DNA of 64,000 bases from Lachnotalea sp. AF33-28 (GTDB lineage: Bacteria; Bacillota; Clostridia; Lachnospirales; Lachnospiraceae), in NCBI RefSeq assembly GCF_003477885.1, contig NZ_QUEE01000005.1, positions 255,930 to 319,929 of the forward strand, read 5' to 3'. Numbering within the stretch: the stretch's first letter is position 1; the number at the start of each line of letters is the position of its first letter. The translations under genes and the position numbers were made by a program. Shown one piece after another: positions 1 to 8,249 of the stretch. Under the pieces are notes generated by a model that searched no databases, was not told where the DNA came from, and worked only from the letters and a program-made list of their open reading frames with translations.

Positions 1-2
1 AT

Positions 3-203
3 CCCAAAGAAAAGACAGGCGGACATTTCGGCCTATGGAACAGCAATCAGAGGCTGAAGCTTTATTTCGGTGAGGCATACGGCATAGAGATCGACAGTGA
101 ATACAAGAAATACACCAATGTTACAGTCAGAATTCCATATACGCAGACTGGGGGGATGCATAATGAAGATACTGATAGTGGACGACGAGGATATTATACG
201 TGA
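3..203 (+). CDS. Sensor histidine kinase, YesM type (C-terminal end only)
   Basis: The window opens inside this gene, so only the last 66 codons are visible. They read as the end of a HATPase_c domain: a G-L-x-N-x-N-x-R-L-K-L-Y-F-G-E segment followed by beta strands ending in VRIPY, as in YesM/LytS-type kinases. The frame overlaps the start of the response regulator at 163 by 41 bases, so the two genes are probably translationally coupled and form a two-component pair. The input signal cannot be judged, because the sensor part lies outside the window. By context it probably controls the sugar importer operon downstream. Confidence 0.8.
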   Translation, partial: PKEKTGGHFGLWNSNQRLKLYFGEAYGIEIDSEYKKYTNVTVRIPYTQTGGMHNEDTDSGRRGYYT

Positions 204-1416
204 AGGCATAGTAAAAAGTATTTTATGGAGAGAGAACGGGTTTGATCTGGCAACTCCCTGCCGCAATGGGGAAGAGGCGGTTCAGGTAATTGGCAGCGAG
301 CATCCCGACATCATACTGGCGGACATCAATATGCCTTTTATGAACGGCATAGAACTGGCTTCATGGATTCAGGAACATCATCCTGAAATGAAGGTGCTGT
401 TTTTGACCGGTTATGATGATTTTCAATATGCCAGACAAGCAATTGAACTGAAAGCCGCAGGCTACGTGCTTAAATATGAAAAGCATGAGGTGCTGCTGGG
501 GGAGCTCAAGCGTATCAGCGAGGAAATCAAAAAAGAACGGCGAGAGAAAAAACTGCAGGAGAAGGGAAAATCACAGCTGGCTACACAGCTTATGACGGAT
601 CTGATAATCGGGACGGCTAAAATAAACAGCCGCAGCGAGGTGCTTGAGACGCTGGGGTTTGATCAGGGTGATCATACGCTTATCTTGGCACTGGTCAGTA
701 TAATACTGCATACAGGTTTGGAGTATGACCAGCCCAATATCAACGGCCTGCATCTTTTTTCTTATATCAATGTTATCGGTGAGGTATGCCGGCCTTTTGC
801 AGATCATGTGCTGTGTAATTCTTATGATAATCAGATCTATGTGCTCTTTGTACGAAAAGGGACAGAAACGGAAAACGCCGATGAGGCAGTGCACCATGCA
901 ATGGAAGAGTCTGTGGAAAAACTGGCACAATTTCTTAATGTGGATGGCAGGGTAGGAATCAGCAGTGTGTATCATGATATTTTTAAAACAGATGCTGCTT
1001 ATAATTCCACCTACAAGGTGCTGCAGTCCATCTCCGGTACAGACTGCCGGCGGATCCTTCATGTCAGGGAGACAGAGTCCGGACTTGCCAGCAATCATGC
1101 CGTAATTCGGGAGGCGGCACACTATATAAAGGATAATTATGCGGTGGCCGGCTTGAGTCTGAATGATCTCGCGGAGCATATCCATCTTTCACCGTCCCAT
1201 CTGTGCAGAATTATTAAAAAATACAGAAACACAAACTTTATGTCCTGGCTTACAATGGTTCGGATCGAAAAAGCCGAGGAACTGATGCGCACCACCGACC
1301 GAAAGATTTATGAGATCTGCGAACTGGTGGGTTACAACAATCCGCAGTACTTCAGCGTTGTTTTTAAAAAGTATACGGGGCTGAGCCCCCAGGAGTATAA
1401 GCAAAAACTCGAATAA
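163..1416 (+). CDS. Response regulator with AraC-type DNA-binding domain (YesN type)
   Basis: Cytoplasmic regulator of 417 residues. The receiver domain is at the N-terminus, with acidic pocket D7/D8, phospho-acceptor D54 in ADINMPFMNG, and the conserved Lys in VLKYEKHE. A middle linker of about 170 residues follows. The C-terminus (about 315-417) carries two helix-turn-helix motifs of the AraC family, ending in the signature NNPQYFSVVFKKYTGLSPQEY. The start at 163 was preferred to an in-frame ATG at 97, because homology begins at MKILIVDDE and a G-rich ribosome site sits at 149-155. It pairs with the kinase ending at 203. In Firmicutes such pairs usually activate an adjacent CUT1 sugar ABC operon, here the genes from 1590 on. 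That target is inferred from position. Confidence 0.93.
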   Translation: MKILIVDDEDIIREGIVKSILWRENGFDLATPCRNGEEAVQVIGSEHPDIILADINMPFMNGIELASWIQEHHPEMKVLFLTGYDDFQYARQAIELKAAGYVLKYEKHEVLLGELKRISEEIKKERREKKLQEKGKSQLATQLMTDLIIGTAKINSRSEVLETLGFDQGDHTLILALVSIILHTGLEYDQPNINGLHLFSYINVIGEVCRPFADHVLCNSYDNQIYVLFVRKGTETENADEAVHHAMEESVEKLAQFLNVDGRVGISSVYHDIFKTDAAYNSTYKVLQSISGTDCRRILHVRETESGLASNHAVIREAAHYIKDNYAVAGLSLNDLAEHIHLSPSHLCRIIKKYRNTNFMSWLTMVRIEKAEELMRTTDRKIYEICELVGYNNPQYFSVVFKKYTGLSPQEYKQKLE

Positions 1417-1432
1417 TATACATGCATGTTCA

Positions 1433-1460
1433 GGGCTGCCGCATTGTGGCAGCTCTTTTT
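1433..1460 (+). terminator. Rho-independent terminator after the response regulator
   Basis: GCTGCC (1435-1440) pairs with GGCAGC (1448-1453) across a 7-base loop and is followed by TCTTTTT. It lies 17 bases after the regulator stop codon. It separates the two-component genes from the transporter operon that starts at 1590, so that operon should have its own promoter in 1461-1575. No clear consensus promoter was found there. Confidence 0.8.
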
Positions 1461-1589
1461 ACGGTCTGAAACCTGGCTGTTGATGAAAAACGCAAAAAGA
1501 TCAAACAAAAAGATCAATGTAGTTAATGGGAAATCCGGTCCGCAAAAGCTAAAATATACATATGGCCATCATCGGAAGGAGGTTTTATA

Positions 1590-2483
1590 TTGAAATATAA
1601 GCGCATTAAAAAATCATGTTTTCCATATCTATTGATTCTGCCCACGGTACTTCTGATTGTTCTGTTTCTGTTTATACCGATTACACAGGTGTTTAAGCTG
1701 AGCCTTCAGGATTATTCTACCAACAGTCTTACGGGAACAGGAACATTTATCGGTATAGCAAATTTTCAAAAGCTTCTGATAAAAGATCAGGTTTTTCAAA
1801 AGGCGTTTGGAGTCAGCCTGAAATGGGTTGTCTCTGAAATTGTGGGACAGGTGGTCTTTGGTATGGTCATTGCACTGTTACTCAACCAGAAGGTAAAGTG
1901 CCGTGGATTTTTCAGGTCGGTGGCATTTATGCCCTGGGCGGTATCAGGAGTCCTTGCGACCATGCTCTGGACCGTAATGTATAATCAGCATGTGGGGGTT
2001 ATAAACGATGTACTGAAAAAAATGCACCTGATTAATGAAAATATTGCCTGGCTTTCAAATCCGCGGCTGGCGTTCTGGGCGGTAGCAATAGCTGAGCTCT
2101 GGAGGGGCATACCGTTTTTCGCCATTACAATTCTGGCTGGACTGCAGTCCATACCAACAGATATCTATGAGTCCTGTATCATCGATGGCTGCGGTCCACT
2201 GCAGAAATTCCGGTTTATTACGCTGCCGCTGCTTAGAGAGACACTTACATTTTCTATACTGTTAAGATGTATATGGGAATTTAATTCAATTGATTTAATA
2301 TTTACTATGACAAACGGAGGACCGCTGCGCTTGACCACTACAATGCCTGTATATCTGATGCAGCAGGCGGTTGTAGGAGGAAAATACGGATATGGGTCAG
2401 CGATGGCGGTCATTATGGCCATTGGTCTGCTGCTTTATTCTGTAGTGTATCTGAAGGTTACGAAATATGGAAAGGAGGGGTAA
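1590..2483 (+). CDS. Sugar ABC transporter permease, LplB/UgpA type
   Basis: Inner-membrane permease of 297 residues with about six transmembrane helices; the first spans residues 11-34. The EAA loop for docking the ATPase is visible as YESCIIDGCGPLQKFRF. It belongs to the CUT1 family (binding-protein-dependent import of oligosaccharides). Translation starts at TTG, placed by a strong AAGGAGG site at 1576-1582 seven bases upstream. It is the first gene of an operon with a second permease, a GH38 glycosidase and a binding protein. No ATPase gene is present in the operon, so the importer probably uses a shared MsmX-type ATPase encoded elsewhere. Confidence 0.93.
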   Translation: MKYKRIKKSCFPYLLILPTVLLIVLFLFIPITQVFKLSLQDYSTNSLTGTGTFIGIANFQKLLIKDQVFQKAFGVSLKWVVSEIVGQVVFGMVIALLLNQKVKCRGFFRSVAFMPWAVSGVLATMLWTVMYNQHVGVINDVLKKMHLINENIAWLSNPRLAFWAVAIAELWRGIPFFAITILAGLQSIPTDIYESCIIDGCGPLQKFRFITLPLLRETLTFSILLRCIWEFNSIDLIFTMTNGGPLRLTTTMPVYLMQQAVVGGKYGYGSAMAVIMAIGLLLYSVVYLKVTKYGKEG

Positions 2484-2489
2484 ACGGAT

Positions 2490-3323
2490 ATGGGGTACAA
2501 AAAATGTAAAAAGTATCTGATGGTATATTTGCCGTTAATTGTAATCGCCTTTTTTACCGCTGCCCCGATACTGTGGAGCATTATTACGTCATTTAAAATG
2601 CCGGAAGATGTATTCAAGCTCCCGGTAAAATACATACCGGATCCGGCGACGTTTTCGAATTATATAGTCTCCTGGACCAGAAATAAATTTTCGCAATATT
2701 TTATGAACAGTCTGGTCATTGGCCTGGGATCTGTGGTGTTTATTGTCATATTATCGCTGCTGAACGGATATGCACTATCCCGTTTCCGGTTTAAAGGCAA
2801 AGGGGTATTCCTGATTCTGCTTTTGCTTACGCAGATTATGCCTGTTGTAATCTATATAGTGCCGCTTTTTCTGATGTTCAACCGCATGGGACTGATCAAT
2901 ACAAGGGGCTCTGTAATTCTGTTCTATATCGTATCACAGACACCGTTTAATACGCTGCTGATGCGGGGATTTATTAATGATGTTCCGGTTGAGATTGAAG
3001 AGGCGGCGATGGTGGACGGTGCGGGGAGGCTGTATATCATTGCGAGGATCATACCGAGAATCGTACTGCCGGGAGTGGTTGCTACCAGTGCCTTTGCATT
3101 TGTCGGATGTTGGAATGAATTTCAGGTCGCATTTTCTTTTATTATGACGAACACAAAATTTACAATTCCAATAGCCCTTAAGTCGCTGATAGCGGAATCA
3201 TCAGTTAATCTGGCTTCACTGGCGGCCAGCAGTGTGATTGCGCTTCTTCCTCCGCTGCTTCTGTTTGCCCTGATCCAGAAACATTTGGTAAGCGGCATGG
3301 CTTCCGGCGCGGTGAAAGGATGA
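2490..3323 (+). CDS. Sugar ABC transporter permease, LplC/UgpE type
   Basis: Second CUT1 permease, 277 residues, with six predicted membrane helices. The EAA motif EIEEAAMVDGAGRLYII is followed by the usual I-P-R-I-V-L-P segment, and the C-terminus ends LVSGMASGAVKG, typical of MalG/UgpE proteins. It begins six bases after the first permease ends and should form a heterodimer with it. The substrate is unknown. The adjacent alpha-mannosidase suggests a mannose- or rhamnose-containing oligosaccharide, but that is inferred from context only. Confidence 0.93.
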   Translation: MGYKKCKKYLMVYLPLIVIAFFTAAPILWSIITSFKMPEDVFKLPVKYIPDPATFSNYIVSWTRNKFSQYFMNSLVIGLGSVVFIVILSLLNGYALSRFRFKGKGVFLILLLLTQIMPVVIYIVPLFLMFNRMGLINTRGSVILFYIVSQTPFNTLLMRGFINDVPVEIEEAAMVDGAGRLYIIARIIPRIVLPGVVATSAFAFVGCWNEFQVAFSFIMTNTKFTIPIALKSLIAESSVNLASLAASSVIALLPPLLLFALIQKHLVSGMASGAVKG

Positions 3324-3366
3324 GTGCGCCCGGCTGCAAAAAATATTAATAAAGAATGGAGCAAGT

Positions 3367-6300
3367 ATGAATCAGACACAGTCATTTGAATTAGAACGCA
3401 TCTGTCAGGCGACGCGGGATCTGGCAGATCTGATGCGCATCAATATCATACGGCCGGAATCCATCGGATATGCGGATAAAGTACTGAATTTTACGGAGGT
3501 ACCTGTGTTTCAACCTTTTGGTTCCGGAGATACCTGGGGCGGATTTGATATGCGGGGATGGTTTCATTATGAATTTACCGTGCCTCCGGAAATGGAAGGA
3601 AAGGAACTCTGGCTGGATATCACACAGGATAAAAAAAGCTGGTACGCCCAAAGCCCGCAGTTCTTGCTCTACTGCAACCGGAAGCCGCTGCAGGGCATTG
3701 ATTTAAACCACGAGGAATGTCTGCTGGCAAAAAGTGTCCACGCCGGAGAATGTTATACGGTGGATCTGGATGCATGGTCGGGCATGGCTGTGCGGGAAAC
3801 TACCTGGAGCGGGATGGAAAACCGGCCGGGGACACTTTTTATGCGTTTTTATAATATAGTGCCGGAAGTGCACGCTCTGTATTACGATTTAAAGGTCCCT
3901 TATGAAATACTCAAGCTGATCGGACAGGACAGCGAGGCCGGCATACAGATGCTTCCGCATTTGAGCAGGGCGGTTGACATGCTGAATCTGTGTGCACCTG
4001 GCAGCGAAGCGTTCTATCAATCCGTAGAACATGTGAGAAAATATCTTAAAGAATCAGTTTATGATAAGGAAAATAGTCAGGAATCGGTTTGTGCATACAG
4101 TGTGGGGCATACTCATATTGATGTGGCATGGCTCTGGCGTTATGCCCATACGCAGATGAAGGTCCAGCGAAGCTTTAGCACTGCGCTTAAGCTGTTAGAA
4201 GAGTATCCGGAGTATATATTTATGTCGTCCCAGCCACAGTTATATGAATACCTTGAAAAGAATCTGCCGGATCAGTTTGCAAAAGTGGAAGAGTATGTCC
4301 GGCAGGGAAGATGGGAGCCAGAGGGCGGGATGTGGGTAGAGGCTGACTGTAATCTGCCTTCAGGGGAGAGCCTGATACGTCAGTTCTTAATGGGAAAGCA
4401 GTATTTTCAGAGTAAATTTGGCATAGAGAGCCGTATTCTATGGCTTCCGGATGTATTCGGATATTCCGCCGCTCTGCCGCAGATTTGTAAAAAATGTGGC
4501 ATTGATTATTTCATGACTACTAAGATTAGCTGGAATCAGCAGGACAAGATTCCATATGATACCTTTCTATGGAAGGGCATAGACGGAACGGCCCTGTTAA
4601 CGCATTTTTCACCTGCAAAGCAGTATGATCATGTGGATTACAATCCTTTTGGCTTTGCAAGAAGCCCTCATATTACTTCGTACAATTGTGAGCTGGAACC
4701 GGATTATGTAATTGGCGGATGGAAACGGTACAGCCAGAAACAGCTGAACCATTCGTATCTGATTGCTTATGGATATGGAGATGGCGGAGGTGGCACGACC
4801 AGACAGATGATTGAAGAAGGACAGAGGATGGAACAGTCTCTGCCTGGATGTCCTAAGGTAGTATTTTCAACGGTTAAAGAATTTTTTCAACACCTGGAAA
4901 AAGAGGTGTGCGGTAGGGAGGATCTCCCGGTCTGGAACGGAGAGCTTTATCTGGAGTTTCATCGGGGAACATATACCTCTGTAGGTATGGTAAAGCGCTG
5001 GAACCGCCGAGTAGAAAACCTGCTTCAGAAATGCGAGTTCATGATTTCAGCAGCACTCATGTACGATCCGGATTTTCAGCGGGATGAAGCTGCCTGGGAT
5101 GAGATGCTGAAACAATTTCTGACGAACCAGTTCCATGATGTCCTTCCGGGATCCGCCTTAGGGAGTGTATATCCCGATGTTGAAGAGATCTATCAAAATA
5201 TATTCAGTGTGCTGCAGAAGCATATGGATGAAGCTGTTGCCATACTTCAGCCGGGTCTGCCCGACGGCCGGCTGGCTGTTATTAATACATTGGGTTTCAG
5301 ACGCGGTGGTATCGTTAAGTTTGATTTTATATCTGATGCAGAAGTACTCCGATTGAAACATGGGGATGCAGAGGGCTATCCGGCACAGAGAATCGGGAAT
5401 AACCGATATATTGCGCGTATTCCGGAGGCTGCAGCCTCAGGCATTATACTGTTTGATATATGCGGCCGGTGCGAGACCGTCGAGGATGCGATAAGCTGGG
5501 ATGGCTGCCATCTGGAAAACAGGTATCTGCTTATAACTTTTGGCGAGGAGGGCACGATCCTGTCCATCTATGATAAGGAGATGAAACGCGAGATATTAAG
5601 CGGGCCGGGAAATGTGATTGAAGCGTACGAGGACAGGCCCTACCAGTATGATGCCTGGGAAATCAGCCCCTATTACAGACGAAAACAGTATAAACTGCCC
5701 GCGCCGGAAGTTACAGTGACGGAAAAAGGACCTGTACGTATCTGTATCAGGCAGTCAAGGCGCTGGCTTAACTCCAGAATTGATCAGGAAATCTGCTTAT
5801 ATGCGGACAGCCGAAGAATAGACTTTCATACGTTAATTGACTGGCAGGATGAACACATTATGCTGAAAGCGGCGTTTCCCGTGGATATACATGCGGATAC
5901 GGCTGTCTATGAAATACAGTTTGGAACTACGGTCCGTCCGACACACAGCAATACTTCCTGGGATGCGGAGCGATTTGAAACCTGCGCGCAGCGCTTTGCA
6001 GATCTTGCGGAACCTGATTACGGCGCTGCTCTTCTGAATGACTGCAAATACGGGTATGATATACATGACCAGGTTATGCGTCTTACCCTGCTGCGTTCTC
6101 CGTCATTCCCTAACGCGGTGGATAAAGGACATCATGAGTTCACATACTCTTTTATGCCTCACAAGGGTGACTGGAGAGAGGCGGAAATACAGAAAGAGGC
6201 ATACGATTTAAATAATCCGCTGTTTGCCGTCATCGGTAAAGGATCTGCAGATGAGAGCATGCCATGGTGTAAGATGCCGCTGCTGTCCTGCGAAAACGAT

Positions 6301-6531
6301 GGTATATTTGTTGAAACAGTAAAGCCCGCTGAAGACGGTAAAGGGCTGATCGCACGTATATACGAAGGCTTTGGATGCCGCCGGCATGCAGTATTTCATA
6401 CGGCGTGCTGCACAGAAGTCAGTGAATGCGATATGATGGAAAAAAATATAGAATGTCTGACCGTGAAAGAAGGATGCTTTGCATTGGACTTTCATCCATA
6501 TGAGATAAAAACAGTCCGGATGCAAAAATAG
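3367..6531 (+). CDS. Alpha-mannosidase, glycoside hydrolase family 38
   Basis: A 1054-residue protein without a signal peptide, so probably cytoplasmic. An N-terminal region of about 240 residues with an ancillary beta-sandwich is followed by the GH38 catalytic domain. Zinc ligands are visible in HTHIDVAWLW (H248, D252) and WLPDVFGYS (D362, the expected nucleophile). The C-terminal half has beta-sandwich character, as in the family. GH38 enzymes release alpha-linked mannose by a retaining mechanism. Its place between the permeases and the binding protein suggests it degrades the imported oligosaccharide inside the cell. The GDGGGGTTRQM stretch is typical of bacterial GH38. The length (about 1000 residues) is normal and nothing looks broken. 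Confidence 0.93.
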   Translation: MNQTQSFELERICQATRDLADLMRINIIRPESIGYADKVLNFTEVPVFQPFGSGDTWGGFDMRGWFHYEFTVPPEMEGKELWLDITQDKKSWYAQSPQFLLYCNRKPLQGIDLNHEECLLAKSVHAGECYTVDLDAWSGMAVRETTWSGMENRPGTLFMRFYNIVPEVHALYYDLKVPYEILKLIGQDSEAGIQMLPHLSRAVDMLNLCAPGSEAFYQSVEHVRKYLKESVYDKENSQESVCAYSVGHTHIDVAWLWRYAHTQMKVQRSFSTALKLLEEYPEYIFMSSQPQLYEYLEKNLPDQFAKVEEYVRQGRWEPEGGMWVEADCNLPSGESLIRQFLMGKQYFQSKFGIESRILWLPDVFGYSAALPQICKKCGIDYFMTTKISWNQQDKIPYDTFLWKGIDGTALLTHFSPAKQYDHVDYNPFGFARSPHITSYNCELEPDYVIGGWKRYSQKQLNHSYLIAYGYGDGGGGTTRQMIEEGQRMEQSLPGCPKVVFSTVKEFFQHLEKEVCGREDLPVWNGELYLEFHRGTYTSVGMVKRWNRRVENLLQKCEFMISAALMYDPDFQRDEAAWDEMLKQFLTNQFHDVLPGSALGSVYPDVEEIYQNIFSVLQKHMDEAVAILQPGLPDGRLAVINTLGFRRGGIVKFDFISDAEVLRLKHGDAEGYPAQRIGNNRYIARIPEAAASGIILFDICGRCETVEDAISWDGCHLENRYLLITFGEEGTILSIYDKEMKREILSGPGNVIEAYEDRPYQYDAWEISPYYRRKQYKLPAPEVTVTEKGPVRICIRQSRRWLNSRIDQEICLYADSRRIDFHTLIDWQDEHIMLKAAFPVDIHADTAVYEIQFGTTVRPTHSNTSWDAERFETCAQRFADLAEPDYGAALLNDCKYGYDIHDQVMRLTLLRSPSFPNAVDKGHHEFTYSFMPHKGDWREAEIQKEAYDLNNPLFAVIGKGSADESMPWCKMPLLSCENDGIFVETVKPAEDGKGLIARIYEGFGCRRHAVFHTACCTEVSECDMMEKNIECLTVKEGCFALDFHPYEIKTVRMQK

Positions 6532-6615
6532 ATGAAACTTTTGCAAAACCACTGCATGGTCATTTGTAATGTTTCTTATTATAATAGAATCACAATTAAG
6601 GAGGAGGTACGAATA

Positions 6616-7980
6616 ATGTTAAAAAGATTTACCGCGATGTTTCTGGTGACGGTTATGCTGCTCTGTCTGACTGCCTGCAGCAGTACACCCAAAGAAAGCA
6701 CACAGGCCGGCGGAACTAAACAGGGGACTGAAATGGAATCTGTAGACGGTCAACAGGAAGAGGAGATCACCCTGACCTTCTGGATGGAGATGACTACTCC
6801 GGAATTGGACGAGATTTATCAGGCCGCAGTGGACAGATATATGCAATCGAATCCCAATATTAAGATTGAGTATCTGGGCATACCGGGAAATGCTGCCGAT
6901 GCAAAAAGCAAGCTTGAGATGGCGTTTTCGGCAAATGCGGCACCGGATGTATTTCAATGTTTTATGCCGGAATTCATAACCAGAGGTAATATTATACCCC
7001 TGACGGATTATTTTGAAGCCTCAGATCTAAACGGTAAGATATCGAAAGGTTCTATCGAAGCCAATATTGAATATGACCCCAACAAAAAAGATCTGTATGC
7101 GATCCCGTCATCTATCAATGTACGAAATTTCTGGATCCGTACAGATTGGTATAAGGAAAATAGCATTGAGATACCAGAAACGTGGGATGAGTTCTTTGAC
7201 AGCGTAAAAAAACTGGCGGACCCGGCCAATAACAGATACGGCACCACTATACGCGGCGGAGCTGGCGGCGCTCAGAACCTGGAGTATATGATGTATGCAT
7301 ACTCCGGGATAACCGAAGCGTTTGATGAAAATGGAAAATCTACAATCAATGACCCGCTGAATGTGGAGTTTTGCGAAAAGTACTTATCGCTGTACAAGGA
7401 GTATACAGCAGAAGATGATTTAAATAAAGGCTGGACAGAGGTTGCTGCTTCTTTTCAGTCAGGTACAACGGCTTCTATCTTTCACAATCTGGGATCTGCG
7501 CAGTTGATTGATGATACATTTGAGGGCGATTACACTAAATTTGAGATTTTCTTAATGCCGCCGAGTGTAAAGGGCTACAGCTGTCATCCGGTGGTAGATG
7601 CTCAGGGCTATTCGATTACGGCAGGATGCAGTCATCCCGAAGAGGCATGGGATTTCATTGAGTATATGGTAAGCGATGCGGCACCGGATGTAATCCAGCT
7701 AAGGGGAGGTATCCCGGTTGAGGAAGAAGCCGCTAAGGCGGAATGGGTAACCGAAAAGCCATATTATGTTAAATCTGCCGAGTATCTTAATGATCCGGAA
7801 CTTAAATTCTTCAAAGAGCCTCTCTATTTGACAGAGTATAGAAATATTCTGGCCAATGTGGCGGAGCCAAAGATGCAGGAGGCAATGACTGGGCTTTGCG
7901 GTGTACAGGAGTTCCTGGATGAATGGGCGGAGGCGATGACAGAGGAGAAAGCCAACTACGATTCGATTTATGCAAATTAG
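6616..7980 (+). CDS. Sugar ABC transporter substrate-binding lipoprotein
   Basis: Extracytoplasmic binding protein of 454 residues. It has a lipoprotein signal peptide (MLKRF, then a hydrophobic core) with lipobox LTACSS, so Cys would be lipidated and anchored to the membrane. An acidic, low-complexity linker follows, then a family-1 solute-binding fold (LTFWMEMTTPELDEIY, and NAAPDVFQCF further on). The start at 6616 was chosen because it gives the signal peptide and follows AAGGAGGAGG. A TATAAT at 6580-6585 may be the -10 box of an extra promoter, since this gene usually needs higher expression than the permeases; the matching -35 is poor. It is the last gene of the 1590-7980 operon. Confidence 0.93.
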   Translation: MLKRFTAMFLVTVMLLCLTACSSTPKESTQAGGTKQGTEMESVDGQQEEEITLTFWMEMTTPELDEIYQAAVDRYMQSNPNIKIEYLGIPGNAADAKSKLEMAFSANAAPDVFQCFMPEFITRGNIIPLTDYFEASDLNGKISKGSIEANIEYDPNKKDLYAIPSSINVRNFWIRTDWYKENSIEIPETWDEFFDSVKKLADPANNRYGTTIRGGAGGAQNLEYMMYAYSGITEAFDENGKSTINDPLNVEFCEKYLSLYKEYTAEDDLNKGWTEVAASFQSGTTASIFHNLGSAQLIDDTFEGDYTKFEIFLMPPSVKGYSCHPVVDAQGYSITAGCSHPEEAWDFIEYMVSDAAPDVIQLRGGIPVEEEAAKAEWVTEKPYYVKSAEYLNDPELKFFKEPLYLTEYRNILANVAEPKMQEAMTGLCGVQEFLDEWAEAMTEEKANYDSIYAN

Positions 7981-7991
7981 GATATTGAAAT

Positions 7992-8046
7992 AGAAAGCAG
8001 TCCTTCCGGGCATCAGAAAGTGGGAAAGGGCTGCTTTCCTTTTTTG
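7992..8046 (+). terminator. Terminator of the first sugar operon
   Basis: GAAAGCAGTCC near 7992 pairs with GGGCTGCTTTC near 8026-8038 and is followed by CTTTTTTG. It begins about 11 bases after the binding-protein stop codon. Confidence 0.8.
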
Positions 8047-8181
8047 TTCGATAGGAAAATCCTTTTTTGTCGATATACCCAGTCCTGCCATGCACGGAAA
8101 CTTTATGGCGCTGCGTTCTAAAAATTTCTGCTGAGCGTGACGGCAGAAGACGCTTATCGTTTTTTATTTGGTGATATTCAC

Positions 8182-8210
8182 TTGCCTGTATACACCGTAA
8201 AACGTATAAT
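8182..8210 (+). promoter_or_regulatory. Sigma-A promoter of the YetA-like gene
   Basis: TTGCCT (8182-8187) and TATAAT (8205-8210) are separated by exactly 17 bases. The start codon is 40 bases downstream, after AGGAGG. A short palindrome GGATATATCC directly follows the -10 box and could be an operator, but that is a guess. The rest of 8047-8249 shows nothing else. Confidence 0.7.
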
Positions 8211-8249
8211 GGATATATCCATAAATCAAAGACATGCAGGAGGAAGATC

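Noticed and set aside
571..1185. 204-codon frame opposite the response regulator
   Set aside because: It lies entirely within a clear receiver-AraC gene, has no ribosome site and no recognisable family.
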